The notes beneath the pieces were generated by a model. That model searched no databases, was not told where the DNA came from, and was given only the letters and a program-made list of their open reading frames with translations. From Prosthecobacter sp. (GTDB lineage Bacteria > Verrucomicrobiota > Verrucomicrobiia > Verrucomicrobiales > Verrucomicrobiaceae): 40,833 nucleotides of DNA. The DNA lies in NCBI RefSeq assembly GCF_020439865.1, contig NZ_JAGRPF010000060.1, forward strand, positions 1-40,833, in the 5' to 3' direction. Positions 16,659-25,614 of this stretch are shown piece by piece. Position 1 is the stretch's first letter, and the number at the start of each line of letters is the position of its first letter. Position numbers and translations under genes: made by a program.

Positions 16659-17150
16659 ATGATCAAGCCCGCCAAAATCATCCTTCCATCCCTGTTCCTC
16701 CTTGGTTGCAGCCAGCCGCCGAAACCTGCCCCCAAAAAAATGCCGGCGTCTCCGGCACCAACGGTCGCTGCGGCGCCGAGTCCAGCCACCGTGGGCAGCG
16801 GCATGCACACCACCGCATCAGGTCTGCAGTATGAAGTCTTGCAGCGCGGCACTGGCACAGTCTCGCCGACAGCCACCGACACCGTCACCGTCCATTATCA
16901 CGGCACCTTGCTCAGCGGCACGGTTTTTGACAGCTCGGTGGAGCGTGGTTCACCGGCCACCTTCCCTCTGAACGGCGTGATCCCAGGCTGGACGGAAGGC
17001 GTGCAGTTGATGAAGGTCGGCGACAAGTTCAAGTTCGTGATCCCCCACTACCTCGCCTACGGCGGAAGCAGCCCCAGCCCCAAAATCCCGCCCTTCAGCA
17101 CGTTGGTGTTTGAGATTGAGCTCCTCGCAATCAACGGATCCACCAACTAA
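16659..17150 (+). CDS. FKBP-type peptidyl-prolyl isomerase, lipoprotein
   Basis: FKBPs catalyse cis-trans isomerisation of prolyl bonds; exported ones assist periplasmic folding. This 163-residue protein begins with a lipoprotein signal peptide ending in LFLLGCS, with Cys17 the lipidation site. A Pro/Ala-rich linker (about 20-50) is followed by one complete FKBP domain: GLQYEVLQRGTG, VTVHYHGTLLSGTVFDSS, VIPGWTEGVQLMKVGDK and FVIPHYLAYG, then FEIELL. The FDSS, VIPGW and Tyr residues of the active site are present. I chose the ATG at 16659 for the lipoprotein signal. Its stop is 3 nt from the stop of the convergent PQQ-like gene. Confidence 0.93.
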   Translation: MIKPAKIILPSLFLLGCSQPPKPAPKKMPASPAPTVAAAPSPATVGSGMHTTASGLQYEVLQRGTGTVSPTATDTVTVHYHGTLLSGTVFDSSVERGSPATFPLNGVIPGWTEGVQLMKVGDKFKFVIPHYLAYGGSSPSPKIPPFSTLVFEIELLAINGSTN

Positions 17151-17153
17151 GGC

Positions 17154-18458
17154 TCATCGCGCCGCGGTGGTCTTCGCGCTGCGTTTGCCAAGGCAGATGA
17201 GGCTCCTGTCGCCGCGAATGAATATCTGACCTTCGCTGAGCGCGGGAGAGGCGAAGACCTTCTCACCGAGTTCGCTTTCTGCGAGGGCCTGATACGTTTT
17301 GCCCGGCTTCACCGTGCGGAGCGTGCCTGCGTCGTTGACGAAATACACGTGACCTTCGGCGCTGGTGAGGCTGGCGTGGTGCTCGCGCATGCGCTCCTCC
17401 CACAGAATGTCACCGGTCTTCGCGTCGAAGCAGTGGCCGATGCCGGAGTCGGACACGATGAGAAAATAGCCGCCCTCGACGATGGGCGACGGCACATAGC
17501 TCACGCCCTTGTTCGTGCGCCAGACGATGTGCGTGTCGGTGACATTGCCGCTGCCGTCGGGTTTGATGGCGAGGAGATGATGCTCGGGAAAGCCGCCAGT
17601 CATGTAAAGCAGGCCGGTCTGCTCGCTAAAAACGAGCGACGCGACGAACTGCTCGGTCGGACCGTCGATCATCCACAGCAGCTTGCCGGTGCGTGGATCG
17701 TAGCTGGTAACGCACATCGTGCCGCTGAGCACCATCTGCGTGCGACCGCCGATGTCGCGAATGAGCGGCACGCAGTAGCTGCGAGTGTGGTTCGGCCGCT
17801 CGATGCGCCACAGTTCCTTGCCGTCCGTTCTGGCGAGAGCCACGATGTAGCCGTCTCCGTCGTGGTCGCAGTTCACGATGACCTTGTCTTCGAACACAAC
17901 GGGGCTGGAGCAGAAACCGTGCTTGCTGGAAAAAAGCCCCGGCCGCACCTGCCAGATCTGTTTGCCGCTGAAATCATGCGCGGAAATCACCACGGTCCCC
18001 TTCGGCACTTCACCTTTGCCGATCACACGGCCCGCATTGGCTGCGCGCGTGGCGTCGGTCTCGGTATTGTCGAGGAAAGCGGTGAACACGCGCTCGCCGT
18101 CTGTCGCCGGTGTGCTGGACGCCTGACTGTTGAGGCGGTGGATGCTCTCGATGGGCGCTTTGACCACGTCCGACTGCCAGAGGACTTTGCCGGTTCCCCG
18201 ATCCAGGCAGAGCAGCACGCGCTGCTCCGTCTCCGCGATCGCGGAAACGAGGAAGATTCGGTCACCCCACACAATCGGAGACGCATGGCCGCTGCCGGGC
18301 AGTTCGGCCTTCCAGGTGACATTGCCTTCGGCGGAAATCGGAAATCCCGTGTCCAGCGAGGTGCCGTCCAAACGCGGCCCGCGCCACTGGGGCCAGTTTT
18401 CGGCGAGGAGAAGCGAAGGGCTGAGAGCCAAGAGCAAAGAAAGCGTGCGCGAGATCAT
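17154..18458 (-). CDS. Secreted PQQ-like beta-propeller protein (BamB-like)
   Basis: The 434-residue product has a signal peptide (ISRTLSLLLALSPSLLLA) directly followed by NWPQWRGPRLDGTS. That mature start is common in the large planctomycete/verrucomicrobial group of PQQ-like propellers. Repeats with the tryptophan-docking pattern (DRGTGKVLWQ, RTDGKELWRI, RTGKLLWMI, KTGDILWEE) indicate an eight-bladed-type propeller. Nothing indicates a real PQQ dehydrogenase active site, so it is probably a periplasmic scaffold or binding protein of unknown role. I chose the ATG at 18458 to give the signal peptide. It is minus-strand, convergent with the FKBP gene and 91 nt downstream of araB. Confidence 0.87.
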   Translation of the reverse strand: MISRTLSLLLALSPSLLLAENWPQWRGPRLDGTSLDTGFPISAEGNVTWKAELPGSGHASPIVWGDRIFLVSAIAETEQRVLLCLDRGTGKVLWQSDVVKAPIESIHRLNSQASSTPATDGERVFTAFLDNTETDATRAANAGRVIGKGEVPKGTVVISAHDFSGKQIWQVRPGLFSSKHGFCSSPVVFEDKVIVNCDHDGDGYIVALARTDGKELWRIERPNHTRSYCVPLIRDIGGRTQMVLSGTMCVTSYDPRTGKLLWMIDGPTEQFVASLVFSEQTGLLYMTGGFPEHHLLAIKPDGSGNVTDTHIVWRTNKGVSYVPSPIVEGGYFLIVSDSGIGHCFDAKTGDILWEERMREHHASLTSAEGHVYFVNDAGTLRTVKPGKTYQALAESELGEKVFASPALSEGQIFIRGDRSLICLGKRSAKTTAAR

Positions 18459-18549
18459 GGAGTGAAGCCAAACGTTTGGAAACAAGACGAGCTTGCGAGA
18501 GTGATCGCTGCCCCCTCCTGATCAAAGGTCTTTTGAGGGCAGAAGCGTC

Positions 18550-20229
18550 TCAGCTCTGTTTCGCTCGAATGTCCAGCAACTGCTTCATCACGTGATTGAT
18601 CTTTCCGCTCCACTCGGCCGTGCCGAAAGCATCGTGCAGAGTGCGATACAGCGCATAGAGCTCGCGATAGACGGCTACGTTCTCTGGGATCGGGTGATAC
18701 ACCTTTTCGCGAATGGCGGTGACTTTGGATTGCAGTTCCTGCCAGGTGCCGGCTCCGGCGGCGACGGCACCGAAGATGGCGGCACCGAGGGCGCAGGTCT
18801 GCTCGCTCTGGCTGACTTTCATCGGCTTGCCGATGATGTCGGCGTAGATCTGCATGAGCGTGGCATTCTTGATGGAGAGACCGCCGGTGTTGACCACTTC
18901 CTCGACCTTAACGCCGTATTCCTCGACACGCTTGATGATGGTGAGAGCGCCGAAGGCGGTGGCCTCGATGTAGGCGCGGTAGATTTCATGCGCCTCAGTG
19001 TGCAGCGTCTGGCCCAGCAGCAGACCGGTGAGACGCACATCGACGAGGATGGTGCGGTTGCCATTGTTCCAATCGAGTGCGAGCAGTCCCGTCGCGCCGG
19101 GTTTCTGTCCTTCCATGGCCTTTTCCATGTTCACAAACTTCTCGCCGACGGTCTTGCCGTAGCTGTCTGGCACAAGGTGATTCACCAACCAGAGAAACAG
19201 ATCGCCCACGGCGCTTTGTCCGGCCTCGATGCCATAGTAGCCGGGCAGCACGCTGCCGTTCACGATGCCGCACACACCGGGCACATCCGCCAGTGGCTTG
19301 CTGGTGGGTGAAATCATGAGGTCACAGGTGCTGGTGCCGAGAATCTTTACCAATGTGCCTTCCTTGATGCCCGCGCCGACCGCACCGGTGTGCGCATCGA
19401 ACGCGCCGACACAAATCGCGGTGCCTTCCTTGAGCCCGAGACGATTCGCCCATTCAGTGCAGAGACCGCCGGCTTTCGTGTCGGCTGTATGAGCCTCGGA
19501 GTAAAGACGGTCGCGAAGATCAGCGAGTTTCGGGTCGAGCTTGGCGAGGAATTCTTTGTCCGGCAGCCCGCCCCACTCCGCGCTGAACATTGCCTTGTGT
19601 CCACCGGCGCAAACGGAACGCTTCAGCGTGAGCGGATCGGTGTTGCCGGAGAGCACGGCGGGAATCCAGTCGCAATGCTCAACGAAACTGAACGCGGCAT
19701 CGAAGACCTTCGCGTCCACGCGGCTGAGGCGGAGGATTTTGCTCCAGAACCACTCGCTCGAGTAAATGCCGCCGCATTTGGCCATGATGTTCGGCCGCAT
19801 CTCACCACCGAGCTTTGTGATCTCCGCCGCCTCGGCATGACCAGTGTGATCCTTCCACAGCCAGACCATCGCGTTGAGGTTGTCTTTAAACTCCGGCAGC
19901 AATCCCAGCGGCGTGCCGTCTTTGTTCACCGGAATCGGCGTGCTGCCCGTGGTGTCGATGCCGATGCCGACGACCTGCGATGGATCAAAGCCCGCGACAT
20001 TCGTCTTCGCCTGCTCCAAGGCGCCGCGTGTGACGCTTTCCAAGCCGTCGAGGTAGTCCTGCGGATTCTGTCGTGCCACATGCGGATCCTTGGGATCGAG
20101 CAGGATGCCCATCTCGCCGCTCGGATAGTTGAACACGGTCGATCCGACCTCCGCGCCGTTGTCGAGGTCGATGAGAAGGGAGCGGCAGGAGTTGGTGCCG
20201 TAGTCGATGCCGAGGGAGTAACGCTTCAT
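18550..20229 (-). CDS. araB: Ribulokinase AraB
   Basis: Ribulokinase phosphorylates L-ribulose to L-ribulose 5-phosphate in arabinose catabolism. The 559-residue protein (E. coli AraB is 566) is a FGGY kinase. The first ATP-binding loop is GIDYGTNSCRSLLID at 7-21. The sugar-binding domain contains GGIYSSEWFWSKIL and GAFDAHTGAVGAG. The second domain has LGTSTCDLM, NTGGLSIKN and CALGAAIFGAVAAG. GTSTCDLM is characteristic of ribulokinases among FGGY enzymes. I chose the ATG at 20229, ten codons after another in-frame start, because it begins directly before the first strand. No araA or araD is visible nearby, so the rest of the pathway must be elsewhere. Confidence 0.93.
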   Translation of the reverse strand: MKRYSLGIDYGTNSCRSLLIDLDNGAEVGSTVFNYPSGEMGILLDPKDPHVARQNPQDYLDGLESVTRGALEQAKTNVAGFDPSQVVGIGIDTTGSTPIPVNKDGTPLGLLPEFKDNLNAMVWLWKDHTGHAEAAEITKLGGEMRPNIMAKCGGIYSSEWFWSKILRLSRVDAKVFDAAFSFVEHCDWIPAVLSGNTDPLTLKRSVCAGGHKAMFSAEWGGLPDKEFLAKLDPKLADLRDRLYSEAHTADTKAGGLCTEWANRLGLKEGTAICVGAFDAHTGAVGAGIKEGTLVKILGTSTCDLMISPTSKPLADVPGVCGIVNGSVLPGYYGIEAGQSAVGDLFLWLVNHLVPDSYGKTVGEKFVNMEKAMEGQKPGATGLLALDWNNGNRTILVDVRLTGLLLGQTLHTEAHEIYRAYIEATAFGALTIIKRVEEYGVKVEEVVNTGGLSIKNATLMQIYADIIGKPMKVSQSEQTCALGAAIFGAVAAGAGTWQELQSKVTAIREKVYHPIPENVAVYRELYALYRTLHDAFGTAEWSGKINHVMKQLLDIRAKQS

Positions 20230-20374
20230 GGTTGGTTGTAAATGGAACGGAAGGGTCAATGGTTAGCAATAACCTACCGCAGAGCGAGCCAAAACCGGAC
20301 AGGCTTTGTGATCTCCACATGACTGTCTTTGACGCCCCTCGGCCACAAAGGAAGCCGTCGGATTACGCGTCGAC

Positions 20375-21943
20375 TTACCGGCTCGCCAGAAACTCCTGCA
20401 CCTGCTGCGCCAGGACCTTGCTGATGCCGGGCACGGCGGCAATCTGTTCCACAGTGGCTTTGCGCAAACGGGTGACGGAACCGAAGGCCTTCAAAAGCGC
20501 AGCTTTGCGTGTCTTGCTGATGCCGGGACAGTCGTCCAGGATGCTTTCAGCCACACGCCGTCCGAGCAGAAGCTGGTGGTAACCGTTCGCCCAGCGATGC
20601 GCCTCGTCGCGGATTCGCTGCAGGAGTTTCAATGCGCCGCGTTCATGCGGGATGATGACGGGATGACTTTCTCCCGGCCGATAGACTTCTTCATGCTCCT
20701 TCGCGAGACCGATGATCGGCAGATTATGCAGTCCGAGCTTCTGCAGTTCATTCACAGCCACTCCGAGCTGCCCCTTGCCACCGTCGACGATGACCAGATC
20801 AGGCAGCGTGACGAACTTGGGATGAGCGGCGAGACGTTCGAGTGCCTCACCCGGCACCTCCTGGGAAAATTCGGCGACATCTTTCGCCAGCTTCCGGCCC
20901 TCCAGAAGGATGCGCGAGAAGCGTCGCCGAATCACCTCCGCCATGCTGACGAAGTCATTCTGACCGCTCACCGATTTGATCCGGTAGCGGCGGTAGTTGG
21001 AATTGTCCGGCACGCCGTTTTTGAAACGCACCATGCTGGCCACGCAATGCGCCGTTCCTATGTTGGCGATGTCGAAGCACTCCATGACGAGCGGTGCGCG
21101 CTCCAGATGGAGCAACTCTTGAAGCTCCTGCACATCCGCCATCGGATTGATCGTGCGGATGGCCCGGGCCCGTGCGCCACGTTCAAACGTGCGTGAGGGA
21201 ATGAGCGTCTTTTTGAAATCTTCGATCATGTCCCGCAGCTCGGCGGCTTTTTCAAAATCGAGCCTCGCGGCGGCATGCTGCATCTCGTTCTCCAGCGCGG
21301 TCACGAGGTCTTTGTTGCGGCCTTCGAGGAATTCGCAGGCCTGCTCGACACGTTTCTTGTAGTCCTCCTGCGAGATGCGGGCGATGCACGGCGCCGAGCA
21401 GTTTTTGATGATGTCGTTGGAGCAGTGCTTGTAGTCTGTCTCTCCGGGCTTCAGCGGACGGCAGACACGAAGGCCGAACTTCTTGTTGAGCCAGTTGATC
21501 GTCGTTCGCAACGCCGTGCCGTGCGGAAAGGGGCCGAAGTAGCGCGCGCCGTCCTCCTTCTTGAGCCGCGTGAGCGAGAGTTTTGGCATCGCATCGCCGA
21601 AATGCACACGCACTAGGAAGTAGCGCTTGTCATCGCGAAAGCTGACGTTGTAGCGCGGGCGGAATTCCTTGATGAGCCGGCCTTCAAGAACCAGTGCTTC
21701 GGTATCATTCCGCACATGCTGCAGATCAAAATCCCAGATGCTGGCGATCAGCGCCCGCGTCTTGCGATCCGCCAGCTTCGAGCGCGCCGGAGTAAAGTAG
21801 TTCGCCAGACGTTTGCGCAGGTCACGCGCCTTGCCGACATAGATCACCTGGTTCAAACGATCGCGCATGACGTACACGCCGGGCGTGTGCGGCACGTCGC
21901 GCAGTTTGGCAAGCAGGTCGGGTTTCTGGCGGGCGTTGGACAT
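20375..21943 (-). CDS. uvrC: Excinuclease ABC subunit UvrC (compact form)
   Basis: UvrC makes both incisions in nucleotide excision repair. The 522-residue protein has an N-terminal GIY-YIG nuclease domain (TPGVYVMRDRL and VIYVGKARDLRKRL, 20-46). A cysteine cluster (C161, C174, C182, C186, the last two in NCSAPC) is able to hold the reported UvrC iron-sulfur cluster. A UVR motif (about 217-245) binds UvrB. The RNase H-like nuclease has catalytic D291 (ECFDIANIG), D387 (IVDGGKGQL) and H449. C-terminal tandem HhH motifs occupy about 468-520. E. coli UvrC is 610 residues. Here the roughly 90-residue segment that normally lies between the UVR motif and the ECFDI strand is largely absent. All catalytic motifs remain, so it should be active. 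Confidence 0.95.
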   Translation of the reverse strand: MSNARQKPDLLAKLRDVPHTPGVYVMRDRLNQVIYVGKARDLRKRLANYFTPARSKLADRKTRALIASIWDFDLQHVRNDTEALVLEGRLIKEFRPRYNVSFRDDKRYFLVRVHFGDAMPKLSLTRLKKEDGARYFGPFPHGTALRTTINWLNKKFGLRVCRPLKPGETDYKHCSNDIIKNCSAPCIARISQEDYKKRVEQACEFLEGRNKDLVTALENEMQHAAARLDFEKAAELRDMIEDFKKTLIPSRTFERGARARAIRTINPMADVQELQELLHLERAPLVMECFDIANIGTAHCVASMVRFKNGVPDNSNYRRYRIKSVSGQNDFVSMAEVIRRRFSRILLEGRKLAKDVAEFSQEVPGEALERLAAHPKFVTLPDLVIVDGGKGQLGVAVNELQKLGLHNLPIIGLAKEHEEVYRPGESHPVIIPHERGALKLLQRIRDEAHRWANGYHQLLLGRRVAESILDDCPGISKTRKAALLKAFGSVTRLRKATVEQIAAVPGISKVLAQQVQEFLASR

Positions 21944-21993
21944 CCTCTGGCATACGTGGCTCAGCGGCTGCGGCGGTGCAAATGCATCTCACA

Positions 21994-23946
21994 TCAGGCG
22001 GACAGCACACGCCAGGGATACACCGCCTCGGAAATGCCCTTGAGCTGCATCGGCGGCATCGGCTGCGCCTGAACAAACGACTTCGCGTCATTATAGGTCT
22101 CCTCGTCCATCACGATCTCACCCGCTTGTGCAACGCTGCACAGACGTGAGGCGAGGTTCACACGGTGGCCGAGCACGGTGTAGCTCAGACGCTGATCTGA
22201 GCCCATGCATCCGGCCACCACCGAACCCGTGGCGAGACCGATGCCCACCTCCATCGAATGCTTGCTCACCTGATTCAGTTCGCGCCGGACCCGGAGCATG
22301 CTCAGCGCACACTGCACCGCGCGCGCCGCGTCCTCGCCGGTGCTCACCGGTGCGCCAAAGAGCACCATGATCAAATCTCCCACGAATTTATCCACGATGC
22401 CACCGTGCTGGTAGGCCACGTCGGTGAGCGCGGTCATGTGTTCGTTCAGAAGATCGATGACCTCCGCCGGCTCCATGTTCTCAGTGATCGCGGTGAATCC
22501 GCGGATGTCGCAGAACAGCATCGTCACATGACGGATCTCTCCGCCGAGGCTGCTGCTCTGCTCGATCAATTGCTGCGCCACCGTCCTGTCGGCCACGGCG
22601 TTCAGCACGCTGCGGTACTTCTCCTGCAAAGCGAGACCGTTGGCCATCTCATTGAAGGAGGCGGCCAGCCTGCCCAGTTCATCCTGACGATGGACAGGGA
22701 CACGCACGTCGAAGTTGCCCTGCTCGATCTGATGCGTGCCGCTCACGATCTCGCTGATGGGCCCGGACAGCCCGTGCGAGATGTACAAGACCGCCACCAG
22801 TGCGATCAGCAGCGCCACGAGGCCAAGACCACCCACATCACGACGCAACTCGGCCAGCTCACGATCCATCGCCGCCAGCGGGTACAGGTTCACCTGCGCC
22901 GCGAGCGGAAAGGGAGACCCAGGATTCAACACGCGGTAGTAGATCTGATGACGCTCGCCATGGATCATCACCGTCATGCCGCGCTGGGTCTTGTGCGAGT
23001 GATGGATGGATTCGGCGATGTGGGCGGCCACGATGTCGCGCTCCTCCTCGGGAATGGTCGTGCTGACCAGCGCCTCCTCCACCCAGATGCCGCTCATGAT
23101 TTCGCCCAGATCGGAGTGCTTCGTCTGCTCGTAGAGCGCACGCTCGGCGAGCACCTGCAGCGGCAGGCCGAAGAGAAAGGCGCCGAGGAATTTGCCGGAC
23201 TTCGGATCACGCAACGGCGTGATGAAAACCTCACGCACCTGCTCATTGCGGCTCTCCTCGCCGAAGTCCACCCGCAGATAACCAATCTCCTGCTCCTTGA
23301 GAATGTCCTCGAGCTTGCGGTCTCCGAGCCACTGCAACTGACCTGACTTGCGTCGGAACTCGGCGCTGACGGAATTTGCCTTCGACGGCGACAGCAGGAT
23401 GTCGCGTCCGCCCGGCCCTTTTTTGGGAGCGCTCAGAAAGTTCCCCTTAGGGTCGATGACGGAGATGTAGGGCATCTGTGAAGGCGGCAGGCGTATTCCA
23501 GGACGTGCCGCATCAGGACGGTCCTTGTCTTTGTCCTTGCCGTCTTTAATGAGCGCGCGTTGCCCAATCCCCGGTTGCATGCGCAACGCACTGTTTCCCA
23601 TACGCGTTGCACCTACCGACAGTTGGCTCTGTTGGCGCTCGTCTGCCAGATCTTCGAGCAGCGGCCGCAGGATCTGGCCGGCGGCGGCAAAGTCCTGCTT
23701 GGCGACGGCCTCCAGGACATCGGGTTGCTCGGCAAACTTTTTCAAAATGGCCGAATAGGCCTTGGTGCGTTTCTCCTTGGCCACCGTGAACGCGCCGATC
23801 TGAGCTTCAAACTGCTCCTCAAACAGCTTTCGGTAGGACTCCGTGAACTTCCACTCCGCCAGCACCAGCGTCGCAATCGTGATCCCCGCCACCACCGGAA
23901 AAACGGTGAAGATGAGCTTGGCGCGGAAACTGGAGAACCACTTCAT
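21994..23946 (-). CDS. Membrane-bound class III adenylate/guanylate cyclase with periplasmic sensor and HAMP
   Basis: The 650-residue product has a transmembrane helix at about 10-30 and a large extracytoplasmic region of about 340 residues with an internal charged linker (about 133-150, KDGKDKDKDR). A second helix lies at about 371-391, then a HAMP linker (391-445) and a C-terminal class III nucleotide cyclase (470-650). Metal-binding aspartates D480 (LFCDIRGFT) and D524 (DKFVGD), K520 and T590 for base recognition, and N597 and R601 for the transition state (RVNLASRL) are all present. The Lys and Thr pair favours ATP, so cyclic AMP is the likely product. It probably senses an envelope or external signal. 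It lies 50 nt upstream of uvrC on the same strand, which may be coincidental. Confidence 0.92.
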   Translation of the reverse strand: MKWFSSFRAKLIFTVFPVVAGITIATLVLAEWKFTESYRKLFEEQFEAQIGAFTVAKEKRTKAYSAILKKFAEQPDVLEAVAKQDFAAAGQILRPLLEDLADERQQSQLSVGATRMGNSALRMQPGIGQRALIKDGKDKDKDRPDAARPGIRLPPSQMPYISVIDPKGNFLSAPKKGPGGRDILLSPSKANSVSAEFRRKSGQLQWLGDRKLEDILKEQEIGYLRVDFGEESRNEQVREVFITPLRDPKSGKFLGAFLFGLPLQVLAERALYEQTKHSDLGEIMSGIWVEEALVSTTIPEEERDIVAAHIAESIHHSHKTQRGMTVMIHGERHQIYYRVLNPGSPFPLAAQVNLYPLAAMDRELAELRRDVGGLGLVALLIALVAVLYISHGLSGPISEIVSGTHQIEQGNFDVRVPVHRQDELGRLAASFNEMANGLALQEKYRSVLNAVADRTVAQQLIEQSSSLGGEIRHVTMLFCDIRGFTAITENMEPAEVIDLLNEHMTALTDVAYQHGGIVDKFVGDLIMVLFGAPVSTGEDAARAVQCALSMLRVRRELNQVSKHSMEVGIGLATGSVVAGCMGSDQRLSYTVLGHRVNLASRLCSVAQAGEIVMDEETYNDAKSFVQAQPMPPMQLKGISEAVYPWRVLSA

Positions 23947-24002
23947 GAGGCGATGTCACGAGCGTGACGCGAAACAAACCCCGCGTCGAGCCTGAAGGTT
24001 TC

Positions 24003-24476
24003 TCAGCGCACGCGTTTCATCGTATACGTGCCGTGGTCCATGGAGCAGCGATAGTTCGCCTTGAACTCATCGCCCTTGATCGTGCCCTCGTAATGGTAGA
24101 GTCCGCCGGCCCAATCGGGCATCTTGTGTTCTCCTTTGAAGACAAAGGTGCCGTCCTTTTGTTTTTGCACGTTATGACTCGCCTTGTAGCTGCCGCTGAG
24201 AATCGACTTCCAGGTGGCGTGGTAGAAAAACTGCATGGGCTTGGCGCCTTTCACCGCCCCCTGAACCGGAAGGTAGGAATCAAAATCGCCGACAACACAC
24301 CTGAGGTTGCCATGATGTCCGGTCTCATCACTGAGCCAGGTTCCCTTCCATTTGCCATCCACTCCTGAGGTGACCGGCGCGTTCTTCCACGCGGAGCGGA
24401 ATGCGAAGCCGCACGAGGGCAGCAGAGTCATCAAAATCAGGCCGAAACCGAGGCGGAGAAGAAAAGCACGTTTCAT
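24003..24476 (-). CDS. Small lipoprotein of unknown function
   Basis: The 157-residue product begins MKRAFLLRLGFGLILMTLLPSCGF, a lipoprotein signal with a plausible lipobox LPSC (Cys22). The mature part is beta-rich and aromatic, with patterns such as GKWKGTWLSDETGHHGN, FFYHATWKSILSGSYKASH and LYHYEGTIKGDEFKANY. That is reminiscent of a small beta-barrel or lipocalin-like fold of strand-turn-strand repeats. I do not recognise a named family. It is 56 nt upstream of the cyclase gene on the same strand and divergent from sodA. Confidence 0.78.
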   Translation of the reverse strand: MKRAFLLRLGFGLILMTLLPSCGFAFRSAWKNAPVTSGVDGKWKGTWLSDETGHHGNLRCVVGDFDSYLPVQGAVKGAKPMQFFYHATWKSILSGSYKASHNVQKQKDGTFVFKGEHKMPDWAGGLYHYEGTIKGDEFKANYRCSMDHGTYTMKRVR

Positions 24477-24603
24477 GAGATTGGGTGCGCAAAGGAACGT
24501 CCATGCGCACCGGGCTATTTCGTGATTCCCTGCGCAACCTTCTTCTTGCCCGCGCTCGTATCCGCTCTACCTACCCGGTAACTTCAACCCCATCCCAAAC
24601 ACC

Positions 24604-25218
24604 ATGGCCCACACCCTCCCCCCTCTGCCTTATCCCACGAATGCCCTCGAGCCCCACATCGACCAGCAGACGATGGAGATCCACCACGGCAGGCACCACA
24701 ACGCCTACGTGACCAATTTGAACAACGCCCTCGCCGGCAACGCGGAACTCGAAGGCAAGTCCATTGAAGACCTCTGCAAAAACATCGGCAGCGTGCCGGA
24801 AGCCATCCGCGGTGCGGTGCGCAACAACGGCGGCGGTCACTTCAACCACACCCTGTTCTGGAACATCATGGGCCCGAACGCCGGCGGCGCTCCTTCCGGC
24901 GCGCTCGGTGACGCCATCAACGCCGCCTTCGGCAGCTTCGACGCCTTCAAAGAAACCTTCGCCAAGGCAGGTGCGACCCGCTTCGGCTCCGGCTGGGCCT
25001 GGCTCGTGGTGAAGGACGGCAAACTGGCTGTCACCTCCACTCCGAACCAGGACAACCCGCTCATGGACGGTTCCGGCACGCCGATCCTCGGCTGCGACGT
25101 CTGGGAGCACGCCTACTATCTCAAGTATCAGAACAAGCGCCCCGATTACATCGCCGCCTGGTGGAACACCGTGAACTGGACCGCCGTGGCCGCGAATTAC
25201 ACTGCCGCCCTCGGCTGA
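24604..25218 (+). CDS. sodA: Superoxide dismutase, Mn-type
   Basis: This Fe/Mn-family superoxide dismutase disproportionates superoxide to oxygen and hydrogen peroxide. The 204-residue protein carries the four metal ligands H27 (MEIHHGRHH), H82 ([11 protein letters not shown]), D165 and H169 ([10 protein letters not shown]), and the GSGWAWLV strand. Gln149 in TPNQDNPLM is the outer-sphere glutamine position used by manganese enzymes; iron enzymes place it near residue 69-77. Metal preference is therefore predicted Mn. No signal peptide, so cytosolic. The start ATG sits in CACCATG with no clear Shine-Dalgarno. A strong hairpin follows the stop by 27 nt. Confidence 0.96.
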   Translation: MAHTLPPLPYPTNALEPHIDQQTMEIHHGRHHNAYVTNLNNALAGNAELEGKSIEDLCKNIGSVPEAIRGAVRNNGGGHFNHTLFWNIMGPNAGGAPSGALGDAINAAFGSFDAFKETFAKAGATRFGSGWAWLVVKDGKLAVTSTPNQDNPLMDGSGTPILGCDVWEHAYYLKYQNKRPDYIAAWWNTVNWTAVAANYTAALG

Positions 25219-25245
25219 TCCCGCTTCAGACGGTTCTCGTCTATC

Positions 25246-25282
25246 ACAAAGCGCGGAACGGCCAGCCCGTCCCGCGCTTTGT
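25246..25282 (+). terminator. Strong hairpin after sodA, probable transcription terminator
   Basis: Arms 25246-25261 and 25267-25282 pair at 15 of 16 positions (ACAAAGCGCGG plus ACGG, one mismatch) around a 5-nt loop. The hairpin begins 27 nt after the sodA stop and ends 14 nt before the next start codon. Only a short T stretch (CGCTTTAAAA) follows, so it may be a weak intrinsic terminator or an mRNA-stabilising structure. Confidence 0.6.
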
Positions 25283-25296
25283 CGCTTTAAAACACC

Positions 25297-25614
25297 ATGG
25301 CACTCGTCCTCCATAAACTCCGCAGCGGCCTGATCTATTCGCAGGCCTTCGCGGACTATCTGGAGTCGAAGCACAACATCGAGCACTTCGGTCATCCGGG
25401 CGAGGTTTTGCATCTCGACTATGTGCGCTGCAGCCAGGGCGACCTCGCCGGGCAGGAATGGTGGCAGATTCTGTGGATCAGCGGCCTGCAGGCCCCGACC
25501 GAGCACCGCCATCAAATCGGCGATGTGGAGGTCTACATCCCCAAACAGGCCATGCGCGGACTGAAGAACCGCCTGCTTCACTGTGACGGGCAGAATGTGG
25601 TGGTGAAGAAATGA
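25297..25614 (+). CDS. Small conserved-looking protein of unknown function
   Basis: The 105-residue product has normal codon usage, a CACCATG start and a clean frame between the sodA hairpin and the inverted repeat. It has no signal peptide or membrane segment. Visible features are a mixed alpha/beta pattern, an aromatic core (EWWQILWISGL) and a C-terminal basic end (VVVKK). I do not recognise a family. It might be co-transcribed with thiL, but the inverted repeat that starts at its stop codon lies between them. Confidence 0.7.
   Translation: MALVLHKLRSGLIYSQAFADYLESKHNIEHFGHPGEVLHLDYVRCSQGDLAGQEWWQILWISGLQAPTEHRHQIGDVEVYIPKQAMRGLKNRLLHCDGQNVVVKK

Noticed and set aside
17349..18521. Open frame of 390 codons on the plus strand opposite the PQQ-like gene
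   Set aside because: Shadow frame; the minus strand has a signal peptide and clear propeller repeats.
22258..23346. Open frame of 362 codons on the plus strand opposite the cyclase gene
   Set aside because: His/Arg/Gln-rich shadow sequence; the cyclase, HAMP and membrane helices on the other strand are real.
24571..25581. Open frame of 336 codons on the minus strand covering sodA and the 105-aa gene
   Set aside because: It would span the sodA gene and the hairpin; composition is of shadow type with no motifs.
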